Notes: generated from the letters alone by a model not told the origin. Numbered from the stretch's first letter, positions 1-11,227 are shown. The stretch: 64,000 nucleotides of DNA from Rhodococcus oxybenzonivorans (GCF_003130705.1 NZ_CP021354.1:4154001-4218000), one strand, 5' to 3'. A program made the numbers and translations.

Positions 1-828
1 GACCGCTCCGGTCTGAACGTTCGAACTCGGACACAGTTCCAACGGAATCCGCTTGTCGCGCACATAGTTCGCGAGCGATCCCAGAACGGGGACACCGTCG
101 TCGCCGATCGTGATGTCGTCGGTGATCCGAACCCCGTGCCCCAGCCTGTCCGTGCCGCAGAAGGCGATGGCCTCGTGGATCGACGGCAGGCCGAATGCCT
201 CGCCGGCGTGGATGGTGAAGTGCGCATTGTTGTTGCGCATGTATTCGAAGGCATCGAGGTGACGGCTCGGCGGGTTACCGGCCTCGGCTCCGGCGATATC
301 GAAACCGACCACACCGCGGTCGCGGAACCGCACTGCGAGTTCTGCGATTTCCCGGCTTCGCGCCGCGTGCCGCATCGCGGTGAGCAGGACCCCCACGCGC
401 ACTCGCTGACCGCGCGTCTCCGCGGCCGACTCCCCCGCCCGGAAGCCGAGCAGTACCTGCTCCACCACCTGATCGAGCGTCAGCCCCTCCTCGAGGTGCT
501 GCTCGGGAGCGAAGCGGACCTCGGCGTACACCACGCCGTCGTCCGCCAGATCCTCCGCGCATTCCCGGGCCACCCGCTCCAGCCCTGTCGGTGTCTGCAT
601 CACCGCAACCGTATGAGCGAACGTCTCCAGGTAACGCTCGAGCGACCCGCTGTCCGCAGCCTCGCGGAACCAGGTGGCGAGTGCCGGCGCGGTATCGGCG
701 GGCAATCCGTCGTACCCGCAGTCGCGGGCCAGTTCGAGAACTGTCTCGGGCCGGAGACCTCCGTCGAGATGGTCGTGCAGCAACACCTTCGGCGCTCGGC
801 GCAGGGCCGACAGATCGAGTGCGGTCAT
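1..828 (-). CDS. add: Adenosine deaminase (C-terminus cut by window edge)
   Basis: Deaminates adenosine and deoxyadenosine to inosine in cytosolic purine salvage. The frame is open from an ATG at 828 to the left edge with no stop, giving 276 residues of a family usually about 340-365 long, so roughly the last quarter is missing. Visible family features are the N-terminal metal-binding H-D-H (H18, H20) in LLHDHLDGG, the IHAGEA segment and the LGHG motif; the later catalytic Asp pair lies beyond the edge. It reads away from deoA and cdd, with only 9 bases between the deoA stop and its ATG, so the three probably form one nucleoside-salvage operon. Identity is secure; the true end cannot be seen. 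Confidence 0.93.
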   Translation of the reverse strand, partial: MTALDLSALRRAPKVLLHDHLDGGLRPETVLELARDCGYDGLPADTAPALATWFREAADSGSLERYLETFAHTVAVMQTPTGLERVARECAEDLADDGVVYAEVRFAPEQHLEEGLTLDQVVEQVLLGFRAGESAAETRGQRVRVGVLLTAMRHAARSREIAELAVRFRDRGVVGFDIAGAEAGNPPSRHLDAFEYMRNNNAHFTIHAGEAFGLPSIHEAIAFCGTDRLGHGVRITDDITIGDDGVPVLGSLANYVRDKRIPLELCPSSNVQTGAV

Positions 829-837
829 GCGTCGACG

Positions 838-2133
838 TTAGCCTGAGGGCTCCTCGATTCGCTCGATGACGAGCGGAGCCGTCACGCTCGGCGCGTCGGC
901 GACGATGGTCCATGCATTGTCGAGTGACACCTTCGCCGCCCTGAACCGCTCCGGCGTGTCCGTGTGCAGCGTGGCGAGCGGAGTGCCGACCGAGACGGTC
1001 TGCCCGGGCTTCGCGTGCATCTCGATGCCTGCCGCCGCCTGCACCGCCTCACCTTGGCGCGCTCGACCCGCGCCCAGCCGCCACGCAGCAAGACCGACCG
1101 CCATGGCGTCGAGACCACACACCACACCGTCGGTCTCCGAGAGAATCACCTCGGTGTGGCGGGCTTTCGGGAGCGGGGCGTCGGGGTCGCCGCCCTGCGC
1201 CCCGATCATGGCCCGCCAGCGGTCCATGGCGGACCCGTCCCGAAGCTTGTCCGCGGGGTCGACTCCGTCGATTCCCGCTGCCTTCAGCATCTCTCGGGCC
1301 AGCTCGAGGGTGAGCTCGACCACATCTGCGGGGCCGCCGCCCGCCAGCACCTCCACCGCCTCCCGTACCTCGAGGGCGTTGCCGGCGGTGAGCCCGAGGG
1401 GTGCGTCCATCGCCGTGAGCAACGCCAGTGTCCGCACCCCGGCGTCGTTCCCCAGATCTACCATCGTCTGCGCGAGCTCGCGCGCATCGTCGAGCTTCTT
1501 CATGAACGCGCCCGACCCCACCTTCACATCGAGCACCAGCGCTTCGGTGCCTTCCGCGATCTTCTTGCTCATGATCGAGCTGGCGATCAGAGGAATCGAT
1601 TCGACGGTCCCGGTCACGTCGCGCAGCGCATACAGCCGCCGGTCGGCGGGGGCGAGGTCGGCACCGGCCGCGCACACCACGGCGCCGATAGCCGGGTCGG
1701 ACAGGATTTCGGCCATCTCGGAGGTGTCGAGGTCGGCGCGCCAGCCGGGGATCGCCTCCAGCTTGTCGAGTGTCCCCCCGGTGTGGCCGAGGCCGCGGCC
1801 GGACAGCTGCGGTACGGCGGCCCCACAAGCGGCGACGAGCGGCGACAACGGGAGGGTGATCTTGTCGCCCACTCCCCCTGTCGAGTGCTTGTCCACCGTG
1901 GGGCGTCCCAGGTGTGTGAAGTCGAGCCGACGGCCCGAGGAGATCATCGCGGTGGTCCATCGGCTCACCTCCTCGCGGGTCATGCCACGGAAGTAGATCG
2001 CCATCGCCAACGCCGACATCTGCTCGTCGGCGACGACTCCGTGGGTGAATGCCTCGACGACCCAGTCGATCTCTGCACCGGTCAGCTCTCGGCCGTCTCG
2101 TTTGGCGGCGATGATCGAGGCAGCATCATGCAC
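838..2133 (-). CDS. deoA: Thymidine phosphorylase
   Basis: Cleaves thymidine or deoxyuridine with phosphate to the base and deoxyribose-1-phosphate. The 431-residue product matches the usual length of about 430-440. The family signature KHSTGGVGD lies at residues 82-90 and binds phosphate, followed by SGRGLGHTGGTLDKLE, typical of the glycosyltransferase family 3 fold. The ATG at 2133 lies inside the end of cdd (8-base overlap), which indicates translational coupling. It sits between cdd upstream and add downstream on the same strand, an order I recall from mycobacteria. Pyrimidine-nucleoside phosphorylase with broader substrate use is the alternative. Confidence 0.94.
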   Translation of the reverse strand: MHDAASIIAAKRDGRELTGAEIDWVVEAFTHGVVADEQMSALAMAIYFRGMTREEVSRWTTAMISSGRRLDFTHLGRPTVDKHSTGGVGDKITLPLSPLVAACGAAVPQLSGRGLGHTGGTLDKLEAIPGWRADLDTSEMAEILSDPAIGAVVCAAGADLAPADRRLYALRDVTGTVESIPLIASSIMSKKIAEGTEALVLDVKVGSGAFMKKLDDARELAQTMVDLGNDAGVRTLALLTAMDAPLGLTAGNALEVREAVEVLAGGGPADVVELTLELAREMLKAAGIDGVDPADKLRDGSAMDRWRAMIGAQGGDPDAPLPKARHTEVILSETDGVVCGLDAMAVGLAAWRLGAGRARQGEAVQAAAGIEMHAKPGQTVSVGTPLATLHTDTPERFRAAKVSLDNAWTIVADAPSVTAPLVIERIEEPSG

Positions 2134-2530
2134 GGCGGATCCTTTCGGTCTCGTCCGGACCGAAGGCGTCCGGCAGCAACTGGTCCAACAGCCGGATTCC
2201 GGCTCGGTGATCGACGAGCAATCGAGGGCCTCCGTGCTCGAGGAGTAGCTGACGACAACGTCCGCACGGCATCAGTATCTCCCCGGCCGCGTCACAGCAG
2301 GTGAAGGCCAGCAGCCTGCCTCCCCCGCCCGCAAATAAGTTACCGACCAGTACACACTCGGCGCAGAGCCCTAACCCGTATGAGACATTTTCCACATTGC
2401 ATCCGACGACAATTCGCCCATCGTCCACCAGTGCAGCCGCACCCACGGCAAATCCGGAGTAGGGCGCGTAGGCCCTACTCATCACCCGTTGCGCGTTGGC
2501 GCGCAACAGATTCCAATCGATCTCGCTCAT
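2126..2530 (-). CDS. cdd: Cytidine deaminase
   Basis: Hydrolytic zinc enzyme converting cytidine or deoxycytidine to uridine or deoxyuridine, feeding thymidine phosphorylase. I chose the ATG at 2530 (134 aa, MSEIDW), because eight residues upstream of it do not resemble the family. Zinc and catalytic residues are visible as C56-A57-E58 and P-C89-G-R-C92, the all-cysteine ligand set of the small tetrameric class. It is the first gene of a cdd-deoA-add unit and is divergent from sdhCDAB, with about 250 bases between the starts. Confidence 0.94.
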   Translation of the reverse strand: MSEIDWNLLRANAQRVMSRAYAPYSGFAVGAAALVDDGRIVVGCNVENVSYGLGLCAECVLVGNLFAGGGGRLLAFTCCDAAGEILMPCGRCRQLLLEHGGPRLLVDHRAGIRLLDQLLPDAFGPDETERIRRA

Positions 2531-2594
2531 GGTTGACCATCCAATCATGCCCACTGAATGGATGCAGAGAATCCCCCTGAAGCCCTCATTTCGA

Positions 2595-2613
2595 TTTGGG
2601 GAGGCAAACCTAA
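2595..2613. promoter_or_regulatory. Candidate IdeR/DtxR iron box upstream of sdhC
   Basis: TTTGGGGAGGCAAACCTAA matches the recalled consensus TTAGGTTAGSCTAACCTAA at 15 of 19 positions, with one half-site nearly intact. It lies about 170 bases upstream of sdhC in the cdd/sdhC divergent region. Iron control of succinate dehydrogenase is known in some relatives. The match was made by eye with no background statistics. Confidence 0.4.
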
Positions 2614-2783
2614 CTTCGTTTCCGCAGGCTGTACGAATCCGGAGTCGAGTTAGTTCCCGAGATTCTGTTGGGTTTACAGTTCAGAGAAGTCGGTTCAGGA
2701 TCTCGTCGGGTCCAGCTGAGGTACCCCCGAAAAGCTACGCAGGCTCGACGCGTCCACCAATGACGTTGGAGGCACAGCACTCG

Positions 2784-3188
2784 ATGAGTAGCACGACTGA
2801 AGCCGCTCCGGCCAAGGAGCGCACACGGTCGCTTTACCGGGGCGACCCCGGAATGTGGTCCTGGGTTTTGCACCGGATCACAGGCGTAATGACGTTCTTC
2901 TTCCTTTTCGTCCACGTGCTGGATACCGCGCTCGTGCGCGTGAATCCCGACACGTACGACAGTGTCATCGAGACCTACAAGAACCCGATCGTCGGGCTCA
3001 TGGAACTCGCGCTCGTCGCCGCGGTGCTGTACCACGCACTGAACGGTGTCCGGGTGATGCTGGTGGACTTCTGGTCCAAGGGGCCGCAATACCAGCGCCT
3101 CATGCTCTGGGTCATTCTCGCGATCTGGTTCCTGGTGATGATCCCGGGCGCCGGCCGCATCTTCTACAACATGTTTGCGGGGCACTGA
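2784..3188 (+). CDS. sdhC: Succinate dehydrogenase cytochrome b subunit
   Basis: Membrane anchor subunit that, with SdhD, binds quinone and possibly haem for complex II. The 134-residue protein has three hydrophobic spans, at about residues 28-50, 67-90 and 103-127. The N-terminal SLYRGDPGMWSW and LHRITG motifs (His preceding the first helix) are typical of SdhC. I chose the ATG at 2784, with GGAGG 11 bases upstream; an in-frame ATG at 2760 would add eight residues. The stop is followed after one base by the sdhD ATG. It starts a four-gene operon sdhCDAB. Confidence 0.92.
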   Translation: MSSTTEAAPAKERTRSLYRGDPGMWSWVLHRITGVMTFFFLFVHVLDTALVRVNPDTYDSVIETYKNPIVGLMELALVAAVLYHALNGVRVMLVDFWSKGPQYQRLMLWVILAIWFLVMIPGAGRIFYNMFAGH

Positions 3189-3189
3189 C

Positions 3190-3633
3190 ATGACGACAGA
3201 AGCCAAGAGTCTCGGCAAGACCTACGACCGTCCCGCCAGCCTGGACAACCCGCGCTCACCGCGCCGGACGTCGAAGAACAACTTCGAGCTGTACGCGTGG
3301 CTGTTCATGCGGTTCTCCGGTCTCGCGCTGATCTTCCTCGTCCTCGGCCACCTGTTCATCATGCTGATGCTCGACGACGGTGTGCACCGCATCAACTTCG
3401 CGTTCGTCGCAGGCCGCTGGTCCAGCCCGTTCTGGCAGTTCTGGGACCTCACCATGCTCTGGCTTGCCCAGCTGCACGGCGGCAACGGACTCCGGACCGT
3501 CATTGCGGACTACTCCCGCAAGGACTCCACGCGCTTCTGGCTGACCACGATCCTCGTTCTCTCGATGATCCTGATCATGGGCCTGGGCACGTACGTCATC
3601 TTCACCTTCGACCCCAATATCTCGGCGAGCTAG
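3190..3633 (+). CDS. sdhD: Succinate dehydrogenase membrane anchor subunit
   Basis: Second membrane anchor of succinate dehydrogenase. The 147-residue product begins with a soluble stretch of about 35 residues and then has three hydrophobic segments. The first includes FSGLALIFLVLGHLFIML, whose His is in the position of a haem or quinone-site residue in this family. The ATG at 3190 lies one base after the sdhC stop. Its position between sdhC and sdhA, its length and its topology make the call firm even though anchor subunits diverge quickly. Confidence 0.91.
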   Translation: MTTEAKSLGKTYDRPASLDNPRSPRRTSKNNFELYAWLFMRFSGLALIFLVLGHLFIMLMLDDGVHRINFAFVAGRWSSPFWQFWDLTMLWLAQLHGGNGLRTVIADYSRKDSTRFWLTTILVLSMILIMGLGTYVIFTFDPNISAS

Positions 3634-3648
3634 GGGAGCACAGACTTC

Positions 3649-5400
3649 ATGCAGGAACACCGTTATGACGTGGTCATCGTCGGTGCCGGCGGCGCCGGCA
3701 TGCGCGCAGCGATCGAGGCCGGGCCGCGCGCCCGCACCGCGGTTCTGACCAAGCTCTACCCCACCCGCAGCCACACGGGCGCTGCCCAGGGCGGCATGTG
3801 CGCGGCACTGGCGAACGTCGAGGAAGACAACTGGGAGTGGCACACCTTCGACACCGTCAAGGGCGGCGACTACCTCGCCGACCAGGACGCCGTCGAGATC
3901 ATGGCGAAGGAAGCCATCGACGCGGTGCTCGACCTCGAGAAGATGGGTCTGCCGTTCAACCGCACTCCCGAGGGCAAGATCGACCAGCGTCGTTTCGGTG
4001 GCCACACCCGCGATCACGGCAAGGCCCCCGTGCGCCGTGCGTGTTACGCCGCCGACCGCACCGGCCACATGATCCTGCAGACGCTCTACCAGAACTGCGT
4101 CAAGCACGACGTCGAGTTCTTCAACGAGTTCTACGCGCTCGACATCGCCATCACCGAGACGGAGAACGGCCCGGTTGCCACCGGCGTCATCGCCTACGAG
4201 CTGGCCACCGGCGAGATCCACGTGTTCCACGCCAAGTCGATCGTGTTCGCCACGGGCGGCTCGGGACGCATGTACAAGACGACGTCCAATGCCCACACCC
4301 TCACCGGTGACGGCATGGGCATCATCTTCCGCAAGGGCCTGCCGCTGGAGGACATGGAGTTCCACCAGTTCCATCCCACAGGCCTGGCTGGGCTCGGCAT
4401 CCTCATCTCCGAGGCGGTGCGCGGCGAAGGTGGCATCCTCCGTAATGCGGACGGTGAGCGCTTCATGGAGCGGTACGCCCCCACCATCAAGGACCTCGCT
4501 CCGCGTGACATCGTCGCCCGCTCGATGGTGCTCGAGGTACTCGAGGGCCGCGGCGCCGGACCGAACAAGGATTACGTCTACATCGACGTGACCCACATTC
4601 CCGAGGAAGTCCTCGACGAGAAGCTCCCGGACATCATGGAGTTCTCCCGCACCTACCTCGGTGTCGACCCGGTCAAGGAACCGGTGCCGGTGTACCCGAC
4701 GTGCCACTACGTCATGGGCGGTATCCCCACCAAGATCAACGGTGAGGTCCTGCGCAACAACGAGGACATCGTCGCCGGCCTGTACGCCGCCGGTGAATGC
4801 GCCTGCGTCTCCGTGCACGGCGCCAACCGCCTCGGCACCAACTCGCTGCTCGACATCAACGTCTTCGGACGCCGCGCCGGCATCGCCGCCGCGGAGCACG
4901 CGATCACCACCGAGTTCGTGCCGCTCCCCGACGCCCCGCAGAAGATGGTCGAGGACTGGATGGAACTCATCCTCTCCGATCACGGCCACGAGCGTGTCGC
5001 GGACATCCGCAGCGAACTGCAGCAGTCCATGGACAACAACGCGTCGGTATTCCGTACCGAAGAGCGCCTCACTCAGGCCCTCAAGGACGTACGCGCCCTC
5101 AAGGAGCGCTACAACCACATCACGGTGCAGGACAAGGGCAAGCGCTACAACAGCGACCTGCTCGAGGCAGTCGAGCTCGGCTTCCTGCTCGAAATGGCAG
5201 AGGTCACCGTCGTCGGTGCGCTCAACCGCAAGGAGTCCCGCGGCGGCCACGCTCGCGAAGACTTCCCCGACCGCAACGACGCCGAGTACATGAAGCACAC
5301 GATGGCATACAAGGAGGGCGACGGCCTGCTCTCCGACATCCGTCTCGACTACAAGCCGGTAGTCCAGACCCGTTACGAGCCGATGGAGCGTAAGTACTGA
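3649..5400 (+). CDS. sdhA: Succinate dehydrogenase flavoprotein subunit
   Basis: Catalytic subunit oxidising succinate to fumarate with covalently bound FAD, on the cytosolic face of the membrane. The 583 residues match the family length. The FAD-binding dinucleotide motif IVGAGGAGMR is at about residues 9-18, and the covalent-FAD histidine lies in RSHTGAAQGG near residue 43. The substrate-site HQFHPTG and the Arg-containing loop GANRLGTNSLLD follow further on. The stop overlaps the sdhB start by one base (TGATG), indicating coupled translation. Confidence 0.97.
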   Translation: MQEHRYDVVIVGAGGAGMRAAIEAGPRARTAVLTKLYPTRSHTGAAQGGMCAALANVEEDNWEWHTFDTVKGGDYLADQDAVEIMAKEAIDAVLDLEKMGLPFNRTPEGKIDQRRFGGHTRDHGKAPVRRACYAADRTGHMILQTLYQNCVKHDVEFFNEFYALDIAITETENGPVATGVIAYELATGEIHVFHAKSIVFATGGSGRMYKTTSNAHTLTGDGMGIIFRKGLPLEDMEFHQFHPTGLAGLGILISEAVRGEGGILRNADGERFMERYAPTIKDLAPRDIVARSMVLEVLEGRGAGPNKDYVYIDVTHIPEEVLDEKLPDIMEFSRTYLGVDPVKEPVPVYPTCHYVMGGIPTKINGEVLRNNEDIVAGLYAAGECACVSVHGANRLGTNSLLDINVFGRRAGIAAAEHAITTEFVPLPDAPQKMVEDWMELILSDHGHERVADIRSELQQSMDNNASVFRTEERLTQALKDVRALKERYNHITVQDKGKRYNSDLLEAVELGFLLEMAEVTVVGALNRKESRGGHAREDFPDRNDAEYMKHTMAYKEGDGLLSDIRLDYKPVVQTRYEPMERKY

Positions 5401-6179
5401 TGAGCGCACCTGCAGTCGACAAGAGCGAAGACAAGTCGGATCTCCCTGCCATCCCCGAGGGCGCCGTCATGGTCACCCTCAAGATCGCGCGGATGAACCC
5501 GGAGTCGGGCGAGGGTCAGCACTGGGACAGCTTCCAGGTGCCGGCGCTGCCCACCGACCGCATGCTGAACCTGCTCCTCTACGTGAAGGGCTACCTCGAC
5601 GGCACCCTCACGTTCCGGCGCAGCTGCGCCCACGGCGTGTGCGGCTCGGACGCGATGCGGATCAACGGCGTGAACCGTCTGGCCTGCAAGCTCCTCATGA
5701 AGGACATGCTGCCCAAGGACGGCAAGCCGGTCACGATCACCGTCGAGCCCATCAGGGGTCTGCCGGTGGAGAAGGACCTCGTCGTCGACATGGAACCCTT
5801 CTTCGACGCATTCCGCGCCGTGAAGCCGTTTCTCATCACCACCGGCAACGAGCCCACCCGTGAGCGCATCCAGTCGCAGCACGATCGCGCACGTTTCGAC
5901 GACACCACCAAGTGCATCCTGTGCGCCTGCTGTACGACGTCGTGCCCCGTGTACTGGAGCGACGGCAGCTACTTCGGTCCCGCTGCCATCGTCAACGCGC
6001 ACCGCTTCATCTTCGACAGCCGTGACGAGGGCGCCTCGGAGCGCCTCGACATCCTGAACGACAAGGACGGTGTCTGGCGCTGCCGGACCACCTTCAACTG
6101 CACCGACGCATGCCCGCGCGGCATCCAGGTCACGAAGGCGATCCAGGAAGTCAAGCGCGCGTTGCTGTTCGCGCGCTGA
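5400..6179 (+). CDS. sdhB: Succinate dehydrogenase iron-sulfur subunit
   Basis: Carries electrons from SdhA to the membrane anchor through three iron-sulfur clusters. The 259-residue protein shows the 2Fe-2S motif SCAHGVCGSDAM, with Asp at the third ligand position as in E. coli SdhB. The two C-terminal cysteine groups CILCACCTTSCP and CTDACPRGI follow, for the 4Fe-4S and 3Fe-4S clusters. It is the last gene of sdhCDAB and is followed by a strong hairpin. Confidence 0.97.
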   Translation: MSAPAVDKSEDKSDLPAIPEGAVMVTLKIARMNPESGEGQHWDSFQVPALPTDRMLNLLLYVKGYLDGTLTFRRSCAHGVCGSDAMRINGVNRLACKLLMKDMLPKDGKPVTITVEPIRGLPVEKDLVVDMEPFFDAFRAVKPFLITTGNEPTRERIQSQHDRARFDDTTKCILCACCTTSCPVYWSDGSYFGPAAIVNAHRFIFDSRDEGASERLDILNDKDGVWRCRTTFNCTDACPRGIQVTKAIQEVKRALLFAR

Positions 6180-6205
6180 GCGAATCTCCCAGCACACCAG
6201 CAGCT

Positions 6206-6251
6206 CCAGAGCGCCTGCGGTAACCGGACACGGTTACCGCAGGCGCTCTGG
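6206..6251 (+). terminator. Perfect 21-bp hairpin after sdhB
   Basis: Arms at 6206-6226 and 6231-6251 are perfectly complementary over 21 bp with a GACA loop, 26 bases after the sdhB stop. There is no following T-run, as is common for actinobacterial terminators. It could act in both directions. Confidence 0.85.
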
Positions 6252-6319
6252 GCTGTGACCCTCCCCTCCCGCCGCCTTCTGGTGCGCGGCAGGCTCGGCG
6301 GGGGAACCACGTCGCCGTC

Positions 6320-6515
6320 GACGACCTCGGTCCAGCCGGTGACACGGGCACGCTCTGCTCGGAATTGAAGACGTTGTCCGGATCGTAGGCGGTCTTCACC
6401 TGACGTAGCCGCCGTCACCGTAGGGGCGCAGTGCGCGCCAGAAGTCGGCCGCCCAACTCAGTGCCGTCGAGTTCAGGGCGGGGTCGTTCCAGGCCGCGTT
6501 TGCCCACCGGACCGG
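6320..6515 (-). pseudogene. C-terminal remnant of a BBE-type FAD-linked oxidoreductase
   Basis: Translating the minus strand gives a fragment ending ADFWRALRPYGDGGYVR, then after a frame change KTAYDPDNVFN. These are the last two conserved blocks of berberine-bridge (BBE) FAD oxidases, normally separated by about 15-20 residues that are missing here. No N-terminal FAD-binding domain is present. The piece is a decayed 3' end, joined directly to a permease fragment upstream. The remaining bases from 6252 to 6320 show nothing recognisable. Confidence 0.6.
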
Positions 6516-6690
6516 CGTCTCGAAGGACGTCGTTGTACGTGCCGAAGATCCCGACCGCCACCGAGATGAACGCGAACGACACCGCGAACACCTGGAAGGA
6601 GCCCAGAGTGCGCTTCAGCTCCGGCTTATAGCCGCAATCGCGACATTCTCGGTCTGCGGTCTGCGCGCCCACCACATCTTCTGCCGTCAT
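6516..6690 (-). pseudogene. N-terminal remnant of an APC-family amino-acid permease
   Basis: From the ATG at 6690 the frame reads through YKPELKRTLGSFQVF and SFAFISVAVGIFGTYNDVL, the N-terminus and first membrane helix of APC-superfamily permeases of about 500 residues. Similarity stops after about 55 residues, at DAGPVGK. From there the frame runs on for about 30 residues that are the wrong frame of the adjacent BBE fragment, to a stop at 6415. This is a deletion junction. Nothing recognisable lies between 6691 and 6980. Confidence 0.6.
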
Positions 6691-6980
6691 CTCGGTCGCC
6701 TCCCATCAGAATCGGGAATTGCCGGAAGTGCGGATCGCTGGCAACGACGATGTCGCGACGCTCGTCCCACCATCAGAGCGAGACTGGTCCGTTTCATAAT
6801 CCCCTTCATGGACACATATGTCAGCGTTGGTTCGGCTCCCTAAATGCTCTGCTCCGGCGCTTTCAGGGTGAGGCCCGCCAGACCCGGCGCGACGTCCTCG
6901 CTCGACCGCGCGGGCACGCGCTCGCCTCGACGTCACGAATGGATGTCACTCGGCCAGTGCTTTTCTCGCGCTCGGTACCC

Positions 6981-8297
6981 ATGGCATACGCTCCTTCTTC
7001 GATGAGGTGGCGTCGAGTGGGTATCGCAGTCGTGTCCGGGGTTCTCTTCGCCGGACTCTCGGTGACGTCTGCGGGCGCTATTCCTCCCGTCGTTCCGCCG
7101 CCGCCCACGTCGACGCCGTTCACCACTCCCAACACCGACAACTGTCCGAACCGGTCGTCTCCCGCTCCCGCGGTCGACTCTTCGGAGGTTCCTCGGCCGG
7201 GTGATCCGACACCGAGCGCGATGGCCGTGCCCGACCGCCCTGTCGGTGGTGCGAAGCTCGGCGCCTGCGGGGTGGTTCTTCCCGACGACGCACCGCCACC
7301 TCCCGCGGACATCTCCGCGTCGGGATGGGTCGTCGCGGACATCGACAGCGGCGCCGTGCTCGCTGCCAAGGACCCGCACGGCCGATACCGCCCTGCCAGC
7401 ACCATCAAGATGCTGCTGGCGCTCGTGGCTCTCGATGAGCTCGACCTCGACAAGACTGTGACGGCCACCGCCGAAGACGCCGAGGTGGAGGGTAGCGCCG
7501 TCGGAATCGGCAAGAACGGCCGATACACCAATCGACAACTGATGCAGGGCCTGGTGATGGCGTCGGGCAACGACGCGGCTCATCTACTGGCACGGCAGTT
7601 GGGCGGCGACGATGCCGCGGTCGAGAAGATGAATCGCCTCGCCGACACTCTCGGCGCCCACGACACCCGTACGGCGACGCCGTCCGGGCTGGACGGGCCC
7701 GGCATGAGCAGCTCCCCGTTCGACCTGGCCCTGATCTTCCACGCCGCGATGAAGAACCCGACGTTCGCCGAGCTGATCTCCACGGAGACTGTGCAATTCC
7801 CCGGATTCCCCAGGGACCCCGCGATACCCGAGGATCAGGACCGTCCCCCATTCGCGTTGGCCAACGACAACCAACTTCTCTACAACTATCCCGGCGCACT
7901 GGGCGGCAAGACCGGATTCACGGACGATGCGCGCCACACCTACGTCGGCGGCGCCGACCACGGTGGCCGTCGATTGGTGGTCACTCTCATGGGCGCCGAA
8001 GCTCAACCCATCCGGCCCTGGGAACAGGCCGCCCGGTTGCTGGACTACGGATTCGGGCTCGATTCAGACGCGGAGGTGGGTTCCCTCATCGATCTCGAAC
8101 CGTCCGAGGACTCCTCCGGCGCGGTACTTGCAGCAACGCCGGATCAGAATTCGGCTGACACGACCAGCTCTGGCGTCGCCTCCAGCTCCGATCGCGCCGA
8201 CGACACCACGGCTCTGCGCATCGGTGTAGGCGTCGGCGGTTCGGCGATCATCCTCGTGCTGCTGCTGTGGGCGTGGCGCCTCCTGCGCCGTCGTTGA
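6981..8297 (+). CDS. D-alanyl-D-alanine carboxypeptidase (peptidase S11, PBP5-like)
   Basis: Trims the terminal D-Ala from peptidoglycan pentapeptides outside the membrane. All three penicillin-binding motifs are present: S140-T-I-K143, S195-G-N197 and K310-T-G312. A signal-like hydrophobic segment ends near AGA (about residues 12-33) and a Pro/Ser/Thr-rich linker precedes the enzyme domain. A C-terminal helix (about residues 410-432) followed by RRR anchors it. I used the ATG at 6981 (438 aa); the ATG at 7002 (431 aa) is equally possible and neither has a clear Shine-Dalgarno. The frame is open farther upstream but that part is not protein-like. It corresponds in position to mycobacterial dacB1. 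Confidence 0.9.
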   Translation: MAYAPSSMRWRRVGIAVVSGVLFAGLSVTSAGAIPPVVPPPPTSTPFTTPNTDNCPNRSSPAPAVDSSEVPRPGDPTPSAMAVPDRPVGGAKLGACGVVLPDDAPPPPADISASGWVVADIDSGAVLAAKDPHGRYRPASTIKMLLALVALDELDLDKTVTATAEDAEVEGSAVGIGKNGRYTNRQLMQGLVMASGNDAAHLLARQLGGDDAAVEKMNRLADTLGAHDTRTATPSGLDGPGMSSSPFDLALIFHAAMKNPTFAELISTETVQFPGFPRDPAIPEDQDRPPFALANDNQLLYNYPGALGGKTGFTDDARHTYVGGADHGGRRLVVTLMGAEAQPIRPWEQAARLLDYGFGLDSDAEVGSLIDLEPSEDSSGAVLAATPDQNSADTTSSGVASSSDRADDTTALRIGVGVGGSAIILVLLLWAWRLLRRR

Positions 8298-8306
8298 CTG
8301 CCGCCG

Positions 8307-10420
<2,114 letters not shown>

Positions 10421-11227
10421 TCAGCGGTACTGGACGGTGACGGGTGCATGATCCGACCACCGCTGGTCGTAACTCTCAGCTCTCTCGACCACGGCCTGCT
10501 TGGCGCGTTCCGCGAGCGCTCTGGTGGCGATCTGGTAGTCGATGCGCCATCCGGAGTCGTTGTCGAACGCCTTTCCCCGGTAGGACCACCACGAGTACGG
10601 GCCGGCGATGTCGGGGTGGAGGAGACGCACCACGTCAGACCAATGGGCGTCCTCCGCGAAGAGAGCGCTCATCCATTCGCGCTCGTGCGGCAGGAACCCG
10701 GAATTTTTCTTGTTGGTCTTCCAGTTCTTCAGGTCGAGTTCGGTGTGAGCGATGTTCCAGTCGCCGCACACCACCATGTGCCGCCGGGCGGCGACCGCAG
10801 CGCGGGCGCTGTCTGCCAGGTAGCGGCCGAAGGACTGCATGAACCGTTCCTTCTCCTCCTGCCGGGGCGTTTGTGCCTCGCCGGACGGCAGGTACAGGCT
10901 CGCGACCGTCAGATCGTCGAAATCGGCCTCGAGGTACCGGCCCGCTCCCAGGAATTCCTCGTCACCGTGACCCACCCGAAAGGCGTCCGCCGGTCTACGC
11001 GAGAGGACGGCGACACCGTTGCGTCCCTTCGCCGACGGCTCCGCGGACGCGAGATGCCAGCCGCTCGCCAGCGCAGGCGCGAGAGTCTCGGCCAGCTGTT
11101 CGTCGGACGCCCGCGTCTCCTGCAGGCACACGACGTCGGCCTCGGTGCGCTCGATCCACTCGGTGAGCCCCTTGCGGGCGGCGGCGCGAACGCCGTTGAC
11201 ATTGACGGTGGTGATGATGTGTGGCAC
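10421..11227 (-). CDS. xthA: Exodeoxyribonuclease III / AP endonuclease family
   Basis: Predicted Mg-dependent AP endonuclease and 3'-5' exonuclease for base-excision repair. The frame is open far upstream into the MFS gene, but similarity begins at the GTG at 11227 (268 aa), giving VPHIITTVNVNGVRAA. Motifs in order are NVNGVR (Asn ligand), QETRAS (catalytic Glu), VCGDWNIAHTELDLKN, RIDYQIAT and the final SDHAPV with the catalytic His. A GTG nine bases farther upstream is an alternative start. The neighbouring trpS and MFS genes are on the same strand with modest gaps. Confidence 0.9.
   Translation of the reverse strand: MPHIITTVNVNGVRAAARKGLTEWIERTEADVVCLQETRASDEQLAETLAPALASGWHLASAEPSAKGRNGVAVLSRRPADAFRVGHGDEEFLGAGRYLEADFDDLTVASLYLPSGEAQTPRQEEKERFMQSFGRYLADSARAAVAARRHMVVCGDWNIAHTELDLKNWKTNKKNSGFLPHEREWMSALFAEDAHWSDVVRLLHPDIAGPYSWWSYRGKAFDNDSGWRIDYQIATRALAERAKQAVVERAESYDQRWSDHAPVTVQYR

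Noticed and set aside
3256..5409. A 717-codon open frame on the minus strand opposite sdhD and sdhA
   Set aside because: It mirrors strongly conserved genes; high GC keeps the opposite frame open. Its translation is rich in Val, Arg and Asp with no family features.
6750..6980. N-terminal extension of the D,D-carboxypeptidase
   Set aside because: The added residues come before the signal peptide and are unlike any exported protein start.
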